From contig JAJDXM010000064.1 of the NCBI GenBank assembly GCA_022823225.1, positions 21,539-85,538 of the forward strand: a DNA stretch of 64,000 nucleotides. Reading direction: 5' to 3'. This document shows positions 37,454 through 49,100 of this stretch, in pieces (the first letter of the stretch is position 1; each line of letters starts with the position of its first letter). Source of the stretch: Gemmatimonadota bacterium. Its GTDB lineage: Bacteria > Gemmatimonadota > Gemmatimonadetes > Longimicrobiales > Gaopeijiaceae. The position numbers and the translations under genes were made by a program. The notes under the pieces were generated by a model. That model was not told the DNA's origin and did no database searches. It saw nothing but the letters and a program-made list of their open reading frames with translations.

Positions 37454-38004
37454 CGGCGCTCCAGCTGCGAGAGCACGACCGCGAGTTCCCCGTCCAGGCG
37501 GGGCACCAGAACGTCCACTCGCCGATCGGTCAGAACCGGGAATTCACGCCCCACGATATCGGGTTGAATGGGCAGTTCCCGGTCACCCCGGTCGACAAGG
37601 ACGCAAAGGAGAATCCGCGCGGGCCGGCCCCAGTCCATCAGTTCGTTGAGGGCGGCGCGCGCCGTGCGGCCGGTGTAGAGCACATCGTCGACGAGCACGA
37701 CGGCCACGCCGTCCACACCCCCACGGGGAAGCAGGGTCCGGCCGACGACCGGCCGGGGGCCGAGGGCCATCAGGTCGTCGCGATAGAGCGTGATGTCGAG
37801 GGTTCCCGTCTGGACATCCGCCCCCTCGGCATCCGTGATCGCGTCACGGATCATGTCGGCGAGATCCACCCCCCGCCGCTGAATCCCCATCAGGACCAGG
37901 TGCTCGGTGCCGCCCAGCTTTTCGAGGATTTCGTGGGCCATGCGCCCGACCGCGCGCCTCACGGCGACGTCGTCCATGAGCACCGTCGAGTCAGCGGCGG
38001 TCAC
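37450..38004 (-). CDS. pyrR: Bifunctional pyr operon regulator / uracil phosphoribosyltransferase
   Basis: 184 residues from GTG 38004 (ATG 37977 is the alternative). Type I phosphoribosyltransferase fold with the PRPP loop [17 protein letters not shown] and the PyrR-specific [13 protein letters not shown] near residue 45. In many bacteria PyrR binds pyr mRNA in response to UMP and causes attenuation; I did not find a convincing binding loop in the 144-bp leader, so regulation here may be promoter-level or lost. It heads the pyrR-pyrB-dihydroorotase-like operon, all with four-base overlaps. Confidence 0.94.
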
Positions 38005-38148
38005 CTTGTCGTCTCGCGCTCCTGCCGGAATCTTGCCGGGTCCTCGAACCCCTCTTTGCGCTTCCTGCCGGTCAAAGGTAATTGCACCGCGGGCGGCGAG
38101 CCAACATGATGATTGGCGATGTTCCCTCCGACCCGGCAAGGAGCACCC

Positions 38149-40110
38149 ATGTCTCGATCGCAAGCCCGCAAGCGTCTCCAACGCGCCCTTCGACCCGTGT
38201 GCCTGGCCGGGATGCTCTCCCTGCCCACCCTGCTCGGATTTCCCGCGGAGGGCGGTGCCCAGGAGGTCGTGGGTGCGCCCAGGGTCGTCCTCTCCGCGGT
38301 CCCCTTCTCCGTGACGGTCGGCGGAGCGGCGGAGATGTCCACGCTCGTGGAGATCCGGGACGCCGGGGGCACGCTCCTCGCCTCGGGGCCGGTAGGTGCG
38401 GGCGAGACGCGCGAATTCCGCGACCTCGTGGTCCAGTCGCGCGACGCGCTCCCCCTGCAGGTGCGGGCAAACGGGTCCGTCAGCGAACTCTCGCCCCCGT
38501 ATGCTCCCGGGTGGGTCTCGATTCTGCCCCCGCTGGTTGCGATCGCTCTCGCGCTCATCTTCAAAGAGGTCATCACGGCGCTCCTGGCGGGCATCTGGCT
38601 GGGGGCCCTGGTGGTGGCGGGATACAACCCCCTGCAGGCCACCTGGAGGCTGATCGACCAGTACATCGTGCCCGCGCTGGGCGACACCGACGGCGGCCAC
38701 ACCCAGATCGTGGTCTTCAGTCTGCTGTTGGGCGGCATGGTCGGGATGATCAGCCGCAACGGCGGGACCATGGGCGTGGTCAATGCCGTGGCCCCGCTTG
38801 CGCGCAACCGCCGCCGCGGCAAGATCGCCACGGCGCTGGCCGGACTCGCGATCTTCTTCGACGACTACGCGAACACGCTGGTCGTCGGGAACACGATGCG
38901 CCCGATCACCGACAAGCTGAAGGTGTCCAGGGAGAAGCTGGCCTACCTCGTGGACTCGACTGCGGCCCCGGTAGCGGCGCTCGTTCCGGTTTCGACCTGG
39001 GTGGGCTACGAGGTGTCGCTGATCGAAGGCGGCCTGAGCGCCGCAGCCGGCGAGGCGACGGGCGCGGACGTTGGATTCCTGGCAGGGCTCAGTCCCTACA
39101 CCTTCTTCATCGAGACGATTCCCTACCTCTTCTATCCGCTCCTTGCCATGGCATTCGTGCTGCTGACCTCCGCGATGAACCGGGACTTCGGGGCCATGGC
39201 ACGCGCGGAGGCCAGGGCGGCGGCCGGAGGCGGCGTCCTCCGTCCGGGATCCCGTCCGGCGACCGACACCTCGGAGAGCTTCGTCCGGTCGAAGGAAGGG
39301 GTGCCGCGAAAGTGGTGGAACGCCGGGATTCCCGTCCTGACGGTGGTCCTGGTCGTTCTGGGCGGCCTGTACGCCTCCGGCAGGGCGTCGGTCGGCCCCG
39401 ACGCTTCGCTGATGGACATCTTCGGACAGGCCGATCCCTTTGCCACCCTGCTCTGGGGCTCGCTCGCGGGGTGCCTGGTGGCCGCCGCGATGTCGCTCGG
39501 CCAGCGAATCCTGTCGATTCGGGAGTGCATCGACGCATGGATCGGCGGTGTCAAGGCGATGATCATCGCAATGGTGATCCTCACCCTGGCCTGGTCGCTC
39601 GGCGCCGTGACCAAGGACGTCGGGACCGCCGGGTATCTCTCGGGGTTGCTGAGCGGCAACCTCCCCCTCTTCCTCCTCCCGGCGCTGGTCTTCGTCACCT
39701 CGGGCGCAATGGCGTTCGCAACGGGCACCTCATGGACGACCATGGCGATCCTGATCCCGCTCGTTATCCCGCTCACGGTTTCCCTGGCCGGGGGCACCGG
39801 ATTCGCGGACGGCTCCCTCTACGGGATTCTTCTTGCGACCACCAGCTCCGTGCTGGCCGGCGCGATCTGGGGCGACCACTGCTCGCCAATCTCCGACACC
39901 ACCGTCCTGTCGTCGACCGCCGCGGCCTGCGACCACGTCGACCATGTCCGAACCCAACTGCCATACGCGATTCTGGTCGGGGTTGTGGGACTCCTGCTGG
40001 GAAGCCTGGGAACGGCCCTCTTCATCCCCGTCTGGGTCGCGCTTCCCGCCGGGATCGCGGTGCTGGCGGTGGTGCTGTGGTTCTTCGGCACGCCCATCGA
40101 GGACTACTAG
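38149..40110 (+). CDS. NhaC-type Na+/H+ antiporter with N-terminal exported domain
   Basis: 653 residues from ATG 38149, AAGGAG seven bases upstream. Residues 1-40 form a signal-like segment (ending GGAQE). Residues about 45-115 form a small beta-rich domain not present in the classical 460-530 residue NhaC. About twelve helices follow from residue 125, with FFDDYANTLVVGNTMRPITD and GDHCSPISDTTVLSS, the family's two ion-path motifs, both intact. Predicted to exchange sodium for protons at the inner membrane. It diverges from pyrR. Its TAG stop lies in CTAG and a dispersed repeat begins right there. Confidence 0.9.
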   Translation: MSRSQARKRLQRALRPVCLAGMLSLPTLLGFPAEGGAQEVVGAPRVVLSAVPFSVTVGGAAEMSTLVEIRDAGGTLLASGPVGAGETREFRDLVVQSRDALPLQVRANGSVSELSPPYAPGWVSILPPLVAIALALIFKEVITALLAGIWLGALVVAGYNPLQATWRLIDQYIVPALGDTDGGHTQIVVFSLLLGGMVGMISRNGGTMGVVNAVAPLARNRRRGKIATALAGLAIFFDDYANTLVVGNTMRPITDKLKVSREKLAYLVDSTAAPVAALVPVSTWVGYEVSLIEGGLSAAAGEATGADVGFLAGLSPYTFFIETIPYLFYPLLAMAFVLLTSAMNRDFGAMARAEARAAAGGGVLRPGSRPATDTSESFVRSKEGVPRKWWNAGIPVLTVVLVVLGGLYASGRASVGPDASLMDIFGQADPFATLLWGSLAGCLVAAAMSLGQRILSIRECIDAWIGGVKAMIIAMVILTLAWSLGAVTKDVGTAGYLSGLLSGNLPLFLLPALVFVTSGAMAFATGTSWTTMAILIPLVIPLTVSLAGGTGFADGSLYGILLATTSSVLAGAIWGDHCSPISDTTVLSSTAAACDHVDHVRTQLPYAILVGVVGLLLGSLGTALFIPVWVALPAGIAVLAVVLWFFGTPIEDY

Positions 40111-40280
40111 CAGTCCGTGGACGGAGCCGCCCGAGCACCGAGAGCGGCGAGGCGCCTGGCTGGCAAGGCGCGAGGACGAGGAATAGCAGCGCTATTCCGA
40201 GGAGGAGCAACGCAGAGCGGAGCGGCCCAGCCCGGATGCATCGCCGCTCGAATGCCGGGGGGATTGCGTCTACGGGCTGC
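40110..40280. repeat. Dispersed repeat copy B (internally deleted)
   Basis: 171 bp beginning with GCAGTCCGTGGACGGAGCC at the TAG stop of the antiporter gene and ending with GGGGGATTGCGTCTACGGGCTGC. Compared with the 247-bp copy at 49541 it lacks the central TGTAA/ATGTCATG segment. The internal hairpin is a perfect 8-bp stem (GGAATAGC, loop AGC, GCTATTCC; 40181-40199), different in sequence from the other copies but still paired. Confidence 0.85.
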
Positions 40281-40282
40281 CC

Positions 40283-40336
40283 GCAGTCCGTGGACGGAGC
40301 CGCCCGAATGCCGGGAAGACTCTGTCTACGGGCTGC
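40283..40336. repeat. Minimal 54-bp repeat: two ends joined
   Basis: Two bases after copy B a second left end (GCAGTCCGTGGACGGAGCC) runs straight into a right end (CGAATGCCGGGAAGACT, TCTACGGGCTGC) with no interior. The two terminal repeats therefore form one long imperfect hairpin. The tadA stop codon follows 18 bases later. Confidence 0.8.
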
Positions 40337-40354
40337 CACCCGGCCAAGCGGCTC

Positions 40355-41519
<1,165 letters not shown>

Positions 41520-41560
41520 GCTCTCCTGGAGGGACGCTGGGGCGGCGAATCGGGACTGGA

Positions 41561-41589
41561 AGGATAGAAGCCCGGGGACCGACTTGCAA
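41561..41589 (-). promoter_or_regulatory. Candidate promoter of the LexA-like gene
   Basis: On the minus strand, TTGCAA (41589-41584) and TATCCT (41566-41561) are spaced by exactly 17 bases, 41 bases ahead of the start codon. Each hexamer matches consensus at four of six positions. No SOS-box-like palindrome overlaps it. The promoter lies in the 105-bp gap downstream of gltX. Confidence 0.45.
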
Positions 41590-41624
41590 CCCCGCGGGGG
41601 CCTGCGGGCCTGTTGCCGGAGGCG

Positions 41625-43085
41625 CTACCCTGCGGGAGTACTGCGCTCCCCCGCCTCGATGTGGCTCACCGCGCGCTCAATCCGGGCCAGCGACCGCTTC
41701 CTGCCCAGGATCAGCAGCACGTCGAAGATCCCCGGCGAGGCCGAAACCCCCGTAAGCGCCACCCGCAGCGGCTGGAAGACCTTCCCCGCCCCCACCCCCC
41801 GCTCGGCGGCCAGCGCCCGCAGCGAAGACTCCAGCGCCTCCGCCTCCCAACCCGCCCCGGCCAGACGGTCGCGCACCGCAGCCAACAGTTCGGCCGTGCC
41901 CACCCGGTCCCGGTACCAGCCCTTGCGCGCCGCCTTCGGGTCGTAGCCGCCAAGCGGCCCGATGTAGGGACGAGCCAGCCGCGCCATCTCGGCGAAGGAG
42001 CGGCTGCGCGGTCCCAGCGCGGCGGCCATGCGCCGGAAGGCGTCCTCACCCAGCGCGATCCGGTCGCTGCCGACACCGTCGCGCGCCAGCGCGGCCCGGA
42101 GCGCGGCCACGAGCCTGTCCCCGTCCATCCGCGCGATGTACTGCCCGTTCATCCAGAACAGCTTGTCCGGGTCGAAGACGGCCCCCTTCCTCAGGACGCG
42201 CTCCAGCGAGAACCGCTCCACCAGGCCGGCCCGGGACAGGATCTCCTCGCCGGTCCCGGGCGACCAGCCGAGCAGCGCGAGGAAGTTGACCATCGCATCC
42301 GGGAGCACCCCCTGCGCCTCGAAGGCGTCCACCGCGCGGGCGCCGTGGCGCTTGGACAGCCGCTTCCCGTCGGGACCCAGGATCATCGGGAGGTGCCCGA
42401 AGGCGGGCACGGGCCTACCGAGCGCCTCATACAGCAGGATCTGCTTGGGCGTGTTGGAGATGTGGTCGTCGCCGCGCACCACGTGGGTGATCGACGCGTG
42501 GGCGTCGTCCGACACGACCGCGAGGTTGTAGGTGGGCGTGCCGTCGCCGCGCAGGATCACGAAGTCGTCGATCTCGGCGTTTTCGAAGCTCAGCCGGCCG
42601 TGTACGAGGTCGCGCCACCGGGTCGTGCCGGGCGGGACCAGGAAGCGAAGCGCGAAGGGCTCGCCCGCTTCGGCGCGGCGGTCGCTCTCGTCGGCCGGGA
42701 CCTGGGCCGCCATCTCGCGCGAGAGCCGCGCCACAGTACCCGTCCCGGCCGCGACGGCCGCGTCCCGGGCGCGCGCGAAGTCCTGCCGCGTGGTGAAGTC
42801 GCGGTAGGCACGCCCCGCATCGAGGAGCCGCAGCGCGTCGCGGCGGTGCCGGGCGAGGCCGTCGGCCTGGAAGACCGGCCCTTCGTCCCAGTCGATCCCC
42901 AGCCAGGAGAGCCCGCCGAGGATCGCGTCGACATGTTCGGGGCGGCTGCGATCGCGGTCGGTATCCTCGATGCGCAGGACGAAGTCGCCCCCGCCGGCCC
43001 GGGCCAGCAGCCAGTTGAAGAGCGCGGTGCGGGCCCCGCCGACGTGGAGATACCCTGTCGGCGATGGCGCGAAGCGGAGCCTCAT
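41625..43085 (-). CDS. gltX: Glutamyl-tRNA synthetase
   Basis: Charges tRNA-Glu with glutamate. 486 residues. Class I signatures: HIGH-type HVGG in RFAPSPTGYLHVGGARTALF (residues 4-23) and KMSKS-type KRLSKRHG (about 240-247). The anticodon-binding helical domain fills the C-terminal third. The start ATG 43085 lies eight bases after the permease stop with GAGG-type ribosome sequence between; the open frame upstream belongs to the permease region. It is the last gene of the long efflux operon, an unusual placement for a housekeeping enzyme, unless it has its own promoter inside the permease gene. Confidence 0.96.
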   Translation of the reverse strand: MRLRFAPSPTGYLHVGGARTALFNWLLARAGGGDFVLRIEDTDRDRSRPEHVDAILGGLSWLGIDWDEGPVFQADGLARHRRDALRLLDAGRAYRDFTTRQDFARARDAAVAAGTGTVARLSREMAAQVPADESDRRAEAGEPFALRFLVPPGTTRWRDLVHGRLSFENAEIDDFVILRGDGTPTYNLAVVSDDAHASITHVVRGDDHISNTPKQILLYEALGRPVPAFGHLPMILGPDGKRLSKRHGARAVDAFEAQGVLPDAMVNFLALLGWSPGTGEEILSRAGLVERFSLERVLRKGAVFDPDKLFWMNGQYIARMDGDRLVAALRAALARDGVGSDRIALGEDAFRRMAAALGPRSRSFAEMARLARPYIGPLGGYDPKAARKGWYRDRVGTAELLAAVRDRLAGAGWEAEALESSLRALAAERGVGAGKVFQPLRVALTGVSASPGIFDVLLILGRKRSLARIERAVSHIEAGERSTPAG

Positions 43086-43093
43086 CGGGGCCC

Positions 43094-46000
43094 TCAGACC
43101 TCCATGACCGCCGCCTTGACGCGACTGAACCTCACCTGCTGCAGGAGATAGTAGAGCGCGGGCGTCACCGTAAGGACCAGAATCGACGAGGACGCCAGTC
43201 CCCCGATCAGCACGAAGGCAAACGCGTTCCAGATGTTGGCATTCACCGTCTCGCTGAAGAGCACCAGGGGGAGAAGGGCCGCGATCGTCGTCGTGGTGGT
43301 CATGAGGATGGGCCGCACGCGCTCGACCGTACCCTGGACGATCGCGGCCCGGAGGCCCAGCTTCTCCTCCCAGCGGAGGCGGTTGATATGGTCGACAAGG
43401 AGAATCGCGTTGTTGACGACGATCCCCGCCATCATGATCACGCCGATGTACGCTTCGCGGGTGAAGGTGGCTTCGAAGTAGAAGAAGATCAGGAACACGC
43501 CGATCAGGGCCATCGGCACGGTGAGCAGCACGCACAGCGGCAGAAGCAGGGACTCGAAGAGGGCCGCGGTCAGCATGTACACGAGCAGGATCGCGGCGCC
43601 CAGCACGAGGTAGATCTGCATCTCCTGATCCCTGGTCAGGCGGCCGCTGTCGGTCTTCTGGACCTTGTACCCCGGGGGCGTGGGCGTGCTGGCGATCGAC
43701 GCCTCGTGCTCGGTGTTGCCGAGCCGGGCGGGTCCCCTGAATTCGTACCCGACCGTCCGCTCGTACTGCTGGTCCTGCCGGCGAACGGTGGCCAGAACAT
43801 CGCGCGGTTCGATCTCCACCAGGTCGCCCAGGCGAACCGGTTCCCCCCCGGGGGTCGTCACCAGCCTCTGCTGCAACTCGATCAGATCGATCTCCCGGTT
43901 CCCCTCCACCTTGACCTGGAAGCGGACCTCGTCACCCCCGATCTTGATCTGCTGCTGGCCGGACTGTCCGCGTACGGCGGCCTGCACCTCGGCGACGAGC
44001 TGCTGCACCGTCAGGTCGTAGTTGGCGAGGACATCGCGCCGGATCACCACCGCGAATTCGTGGTCGCTTTCGCGATTGCTCCAGGACATGGTCGCGTTGG
44101 TGTTCACATCGCGGACGCGCGGGCGCTGCGCGATATTCGCGCCCATGTCCTCCGCGATCTCCTTCACCCTGAGGTAGTTGTAGCCCAGGACCTGGATCCG
44201 GTACCTCGGGGAATAGCCGCCCCCCCCGCCGTAGAACGACGGGCCGTAACCGGTAACCCGCACCTCGACGCCGGAATATTGCAGCGAATAGGCGAAGAGC
44301 TGGTCCTTGATGCCGACCGGAACGGACGTGTGCTCGAGGTGCTCGGGGAAGGTGACGCGGATTTGGGCGCTGGTCTCGTACACCGTCGTCTGGAATCGGT
44401 CCACCTCGGGCATCGCGCCAAGCCGGTTCTCGAAGAACTGGGCGAACTCGTTGGTGCGCTCGATGTCGGTGCCCTCGGGCAGCCGGATTGAGATGTTGAT
44501 GAAGGTGGCCGTGCCGCCCCCGCCACCCCACACGTAGCCCCGGTTGACGTCCCTCTCGAAGACGTAACCGGACACGCCGAGCGCCACGAGCGGAATCAGT
44601 ACCGTGAGCCAGGGCCAGCGCAGCGTTCCGGTCACCAGACCCTGGTAGAACCTCTCGTAGATCGGTGGGCGGACGGGCCCGGTGGCCCGAGCCGGCAGGA
44701 TCCTGGCTGCGAGGGCCGGAATGAAGCTGAAGGCGACAAGAACCGAAGCCAGCAGGGTGAGGCCCACCGCGAGCGCGAGCGGCAGGTAATAGAGCCGCTG
44801 ATCGTCCTGAAAGTAGACGAAGGGCACAAGCACGATGAGGTTGGTCCCGGTGGCGGCGATGATCGCGAGTACCACCCTGGATGCACCTCGACGGGTTGCT
44901 TCCTCGCGCGAACTCCCCTGCTGCCAGCGCCGGTAGATGTTCTCCAGCACCACGATGGAGTTGTCCACGACCAGCCCGAAGCCCATCGCGAGCCCCATGA
45001 GGGTGAGGAGGTTCAGCGAAAGGCCCCCGAAATAGATGAAGTTCAGCGCGATGAGCTCCGAAAAGGCGATGGTGGCGAACACCACGACAGCCGGCCGGAT
45101 CGACCGGAGGAAGATCAGCAGGACCGCGAAGATCACGATCGCCGACAGGTAGACCCGGCTCCGCATGTCGGACATCTGCCGCCGGATCTCCGCGCTCTCG
45201 TCGCGGACCAGAATGAACCCGGTGTTCGGCGGATTGCGCGCCTGCAGCTCCTCCATCCGCTCCTTTACCGCGTCCGCCACCCTGACGGAGTTGGCGCTGA
45301 TCTCCCGGTCGATGCGCAGCGAGACCGCCGGACGGTTGTTGATCCGGAAGTGGCTCGTGATGTCCTCCCAGGTGTCGCGCACGGTGGCGATGTCGCGGAT
45401 GCGGACGGTCCGGTCCCGGTCGGCCCGCACGATCGCGTCCTCGATGTCGAGCGCCGAGGCGGGGCGGTTCCGGATCGTCACCGTCCACTCCGAGTCCCCT
45501 TCGCGCACCGCGCCGGCCACGCCTCGGAGATCGAGGCGGTTCAGGACCCCGGTGACTTCGTTCGCGGATACGCCCAGACCCGCCATGGCCTCGCGGTCGA
45601 TTTCGATCTCGATCATCCGCTCCAGGCCGCCGATGGCCTGCGCCTGGGACACCCCCTGCACCCGGGTCAACTCGGGCACCACCACGTCGTCAAGGTGCTC
45701 GCGCAGCGCACCCAGGGTCAGCGCCCCGGTGAAGGTGTACTCCAGCAGGCTGCCCCGCTGGAACTCCCTGGGCACGAAATGCTGAACCGATATCCGGGCG
45801 CCGGCGGGGATCCGGGTCTCCTCCAGCACGCGCAGCCTTTCCGACAGGTCCAGGCGCGCGAAGTTCATGTCGGTGTCGTGATTGAAGTACGCGTCGATCC
45901 GCGTCCTCCCCTCGGATGACTCCGAGACGACCCGTTCCACGCCCTGCACCAGCTGGACCGCTCCCTCCACCGGTGAAGCCAGGAACGCTTCGACGGTCTC

Positions 46001-46162
46001 GGGCGAGGCCCCGCGCCAGGTCCCCGTGATGATCAGCTGCGGCATCCGGGTGTTGGGGAACAGCTCGATCGGGATGTCCACCCAGGCCCGCAGTCCGAGG
46101 AGGCCGACGGCCACGTAGACCATCGCGATGGCCACCGGTCTCCGGTAGCTGGTGCTGATCAT
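43094..46162 (-). CDS. RND efflux permease, second of a tandem pair
   Basis: 1,022 residues from ATG 46162 (ATGA overlap with the first permease). Twelve helices in the usual 1+5/1+5 arrangement and two large periplasmic loops. The helix-4 motif is GFGLVVDNSIVVLENIY (about 395-411), Asp-Asn type. Two five-glycine loops occur in the second porter domain (YVWGGGGGTATF near 544, FYGGGGGYSPRY near 646). RND pairs such as MdtB/MdtC form heterotrimers, and the tandem arrangement suggests the same here. The substrate is unknown. Confidence 0.93.
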   Translation of the reverse strand: MISTSYRRPVAIAMVYVAVGLLGLRAWVDIPIELFPNTRMPQLIITGTWRGASPETVEAFLASPVEGAVQLVQGVERVVSESSEGRTRIDAYFNHDTDMNFARLDLSERLRVLEETRIPAGARISVQHFVPREFQRGSLLEYTFTGALTLGALREHLDDVVVPELTRVQGVSQAQAIGGLERMIEIEIDREAMAGLGVSANEVTGVLNRLDLRGVAGAVREGDSEWTVTIRNRPASALDIEDAIVRADRDRTVRIRDIATVRDTWEDITSHFRINNRPAVSLRIDREISANSVRVADAVKERMEELQARNPPNTGFILVRDESAEIRRQMSDMRSRVYLSAIVIFAVLLIFLRSIRPAVVVFATIAFSELIALNFIYFGGLSLNLLTLMGLAMGFGLVVDNSIVVLENIYRRWQQGSSREEATRRGASRVVLAIIAATGTNLIVLVPFVYFQDDQRLYYLPLALAVGLTLLASVLVAFSFIPALAARILPARATGPVRPPIYERFYQGLVTGTLRWPWLTVLIPLVALGVSGYVFERDVNRGYVWGGGGGTATFINISIRLPEGTDIERTNEFAQFFENRLGAMPEVDRFQTTVYETSAQIRVTFPEHLEHTSVPVGIKDQLFAYSLQYSGVEVRVTGYGPSFYGGGGGYSPRYRIQVLGYNYLRVKEIAEDMGANIAQRPRVRDVNTNATMSWSNRESDHEFAVVIRRDVLANYDLTVQQLVAEVQAAVRGQSGQQQIKIGGDEVRFQVKVEGNREIDLIELQQRLVTTPGGEPVRLGDLVEIEPRDVLATVRRQDQQYERTVGYEFRGPARLGNTEHEASIASTPTPPGYKVQKTDSGRLTRDQEMQIYLVLGAAILLVYMLTAALFESLLLPLCVLLTVPMALIGVFLIFFYFEATFTREAYIGVIMMAGIVVNNAILLVDHINRLRWEEKLGLRAAIVQGTVERVRPILMTTTTTIAALLPLVLFSETVNANIWNAFAFVLIGGLASSSILVLTVTPALYYLLQQVRFSRVKAAVMEV

Positions 46163-49100
46163 GTCAATCCTGCCGACTGTAGGACGGTTTCCGCGCTCGG
46201 GGCCGACCGGGCGGTGCGGCGCCTGTGCCACATTCTACGCACATCCTCGACCACGGCATAGACCACCGGCACGACGATCAGGGTCAGCGCGGTCGCGACG
46301 ATCAGGCCGCCGATCACCGAGATGGCCAGGGGTGCCCGCAGATCCGCGCCGCGCCCGATCCCAAGCGCCATCGGGAACAGCCCCAGGACCGTGGTGACCG
46401 TCGTCATCACGATCGGCCTGAGCCGGACCAGGCCGGCCTCGAGGATCGCGTCGCGCAGGCGGAGCCCGCGCGCAATGCCCTGGTTGATGAAGTCGACCTT
46501 GACGATCGAGTCGTTGACCACAATCCCAACGAGGATCACCACTCCGATCAGGCTCATGGTGTTGAGCCCCTGCCCCGTCGCCGCGAGCGCAAGGATGGCG
46601 CCGACCAGCGCGAGCGGCACCGCCATCAGGATGGTGAAGGGGTGCACGAAGGACTCGAACTGGGCGGCCAGGATCATGTAGACCAGGAGCAGGGCCAGCC
46701 CGAAGGCGAAGGCGAGGTCCTGGAACGATCGCCTCATCTCTTCGTTTTCGCCGCCGACGTCCACCCGGACGTTGTATGGAGGAGTCAGCTCCGCCAGGGC
46801 CGCCTCGACCGCCAGGATCGCACCCGCGAGCCCCCCGGACGCGACATCCGCGTACACCGTCACCACCCTGCTCTGCTGTTCGCGCCATATCTCGGCCGGC
46901 CCCAGCGTCTGGTCGATGGTCACCAGATTCCTGAGCGGGACTCCGTCGACACGGAGGCTGTTGAGCGTGGCCGCGTCGTGGCGAAGTTCTTCGGGAAGGC
47001 GCACCATGACCGGGATCTTCCGGTCGAAGTCGATGAACTCCGTGGCACGCGAGCCGAGCATGGCGGTCGATATCGTATTGGCGATCGCCTGGGGGGCGAT
47101 TCTGTACCGTGCGGCCGCCTCCGGGTCGATCGTGACCTGGAACTGGGGTTTCCCCCGCTCCGAGCCGACGCGCACGTTGCGAATCTCGGTCACCTGCGAC
47201 AGGCGCTCGCTGACCTCTTCCGCAAAGTTGTGCATATCCTCCAGCACGGGGCCGAACAGCCGCACCGCGATGTCCGCTTCGCTGCCGCCGAGCAGCCGGC
47301 CCAGCGCCGTCGCCTGCCCGGTCTCGAAGGCGAGCGCCCCGGGCGGAAACAGGGAGGCGCCGCTCTGCGTCCTGTCGACCACCTCATCGGTCACGGCGCC
47401 GTCGGCCAGACGTACCTCCAGCGTCGCGGTGTGCAGTCCCGCGGTGGCGTTCGCGTCCCTCAACGCCTGCACGTCCTGCCCGATGTGGCTGAACACGGCG
47501 ACGACCTGGTCGTCCTCCAGCAGCCGGTCCTCAACCAATGCCGCAGCCTCGGCGGTCGCCTCGAGCCGCGTCGATTCGTCGAGTTCCATCCGGACGGTGA
47601 AGGCGCCCTGGTCCACATCGGGGAGCAGATCCCGGTCCAGGGTCAGGGCCAGTGTCAGGCTCCCGCCCAGCGCGAGCGCCGAGATGAAGAGCACGGTCGC
47701 CCTGCGGTCCAGTGCGCCGTCCAACACCCCGTGATACCACCGCGCGAACGCTTCGAAGGCGCGGTCGAAGATCCCGAGAAAGGGGGAGAAGAGGAAGCCG
47801 AGCACGTTGCCCAGAATCTCCATCCAGAACCGGAAGAGCTGCGCGGCGATCGACACAGGCAGCTTGACGATGGCGAAGGGGATCATCAGCAGGAACCGGG
47901 TGCCCCGGTTCACCCAGTCGGCCAGCCTCCACAGCAGGCGCGCCAGGAACTCCTCCGGCGGATCCTCCTCGACGTCCTCCTCCGGGTCGTGCAGCGGGGC
48001 GTGCGGACGGTCGGCGGCGGCGGCGGCGCCACCGAACCGGGCGGCCATGGTCGGGAGCAGCGTGAGCGCGACGGCCAGGCTCGCGAGCAGCGAGAACGCC
48101 ACCGCCAGGGAGAGGGCGCCGAAGAGCTCCCCGGCGACGCCCTGCACGTAGATGATGGGGCCGAAGACCGAGATCGTGGTGAGCGTGGCGGCGGTGATGG
48201 CTCCCTGCACCTCCTCGGCGCCTACCGCGGCGGCCTCCAGCGCGCCCATCCCCGCCTGCCGGTGACGGAAGATGTTCTCGAGCACGATGATCGAGTTGTC
48301 CACCAGCATCCCCACGCCCAGCGCGAGCCCGCCCAGGCTCATGATGTTGAGCGACACCCCGAAGGCGTCCATGAGCGCGAAGGCCCCGATCACGGACAGG
48401 GGGATCGCCAGCGCGATCGCGACCGGGTAGCGCGGGTCCCTGAGGAAGAAGAAGAGGATGACGAAGGCCAGCGCGCCTCCGAGGATCAGTGCCTGAAACA
48501 CGTTGGTGATCGATTCGTCGATGAACACCGCCTGGTCGTACGCGACGTCCGCGGTGAATTCGGGGTACTGCTCTTCGAGGAGGTCGAGGGTCTCCCTCAC
48601 CAGCTCCGATACGGCGACCGTGTTCGCGCCGGACTCCTTGAAGACCAGCAGCCCCACCGACTCGGACCCGTTGTAGCGCGCGATCTCCTGCCGGTCGGCG
48701 AATCCGTCGACGACCGTCGAGATGTCGCGCACCAGAACCTGCCGGAAGCCGGGAGCGATGCCGTCTCCCGCACCCGCCCCGCCGCCGCCCATCTGCTGCC
48801 GCCCCACCACGACCTCGCGGATCTCGTCGACGTTCTGGAATTCTCCCAGCGTGCGCAGCGGGTACCGGTAGCGCCCCTCCAGGATGGTCCCGCCGAGCGA
48901 GGAATGGTTGGCGGCGCCCACCGCGCTGATCAGTTCGTTGAGGCTGACGCCGTAGGCCTCGAGCCGGTCCGGGTAGAACTCGACATGGATCTCGCGGTCG
49001 AGACCTCCCGTCACGGAAGCCTGCGCGACGCCCTCGAGCTGCTCCAGGCGCCGCCGAAACACCGCCTCGGCGATCTGCTTGTTGTGCAGAAGGCCGCTGC

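Noticed and set aside
38005..38110. PyrR-type RNA attenuator upstream of pyrR
   Set aside because: A GATTCCGGCAGGAG stretch loosely resembles the binding loop, but no convincing anti-terminator/terminator pair was found.
41520..41624. SOS box at the LexA-like gene
   Set aside because: No palindrome resembling a known LexA box overlaps the promoter.
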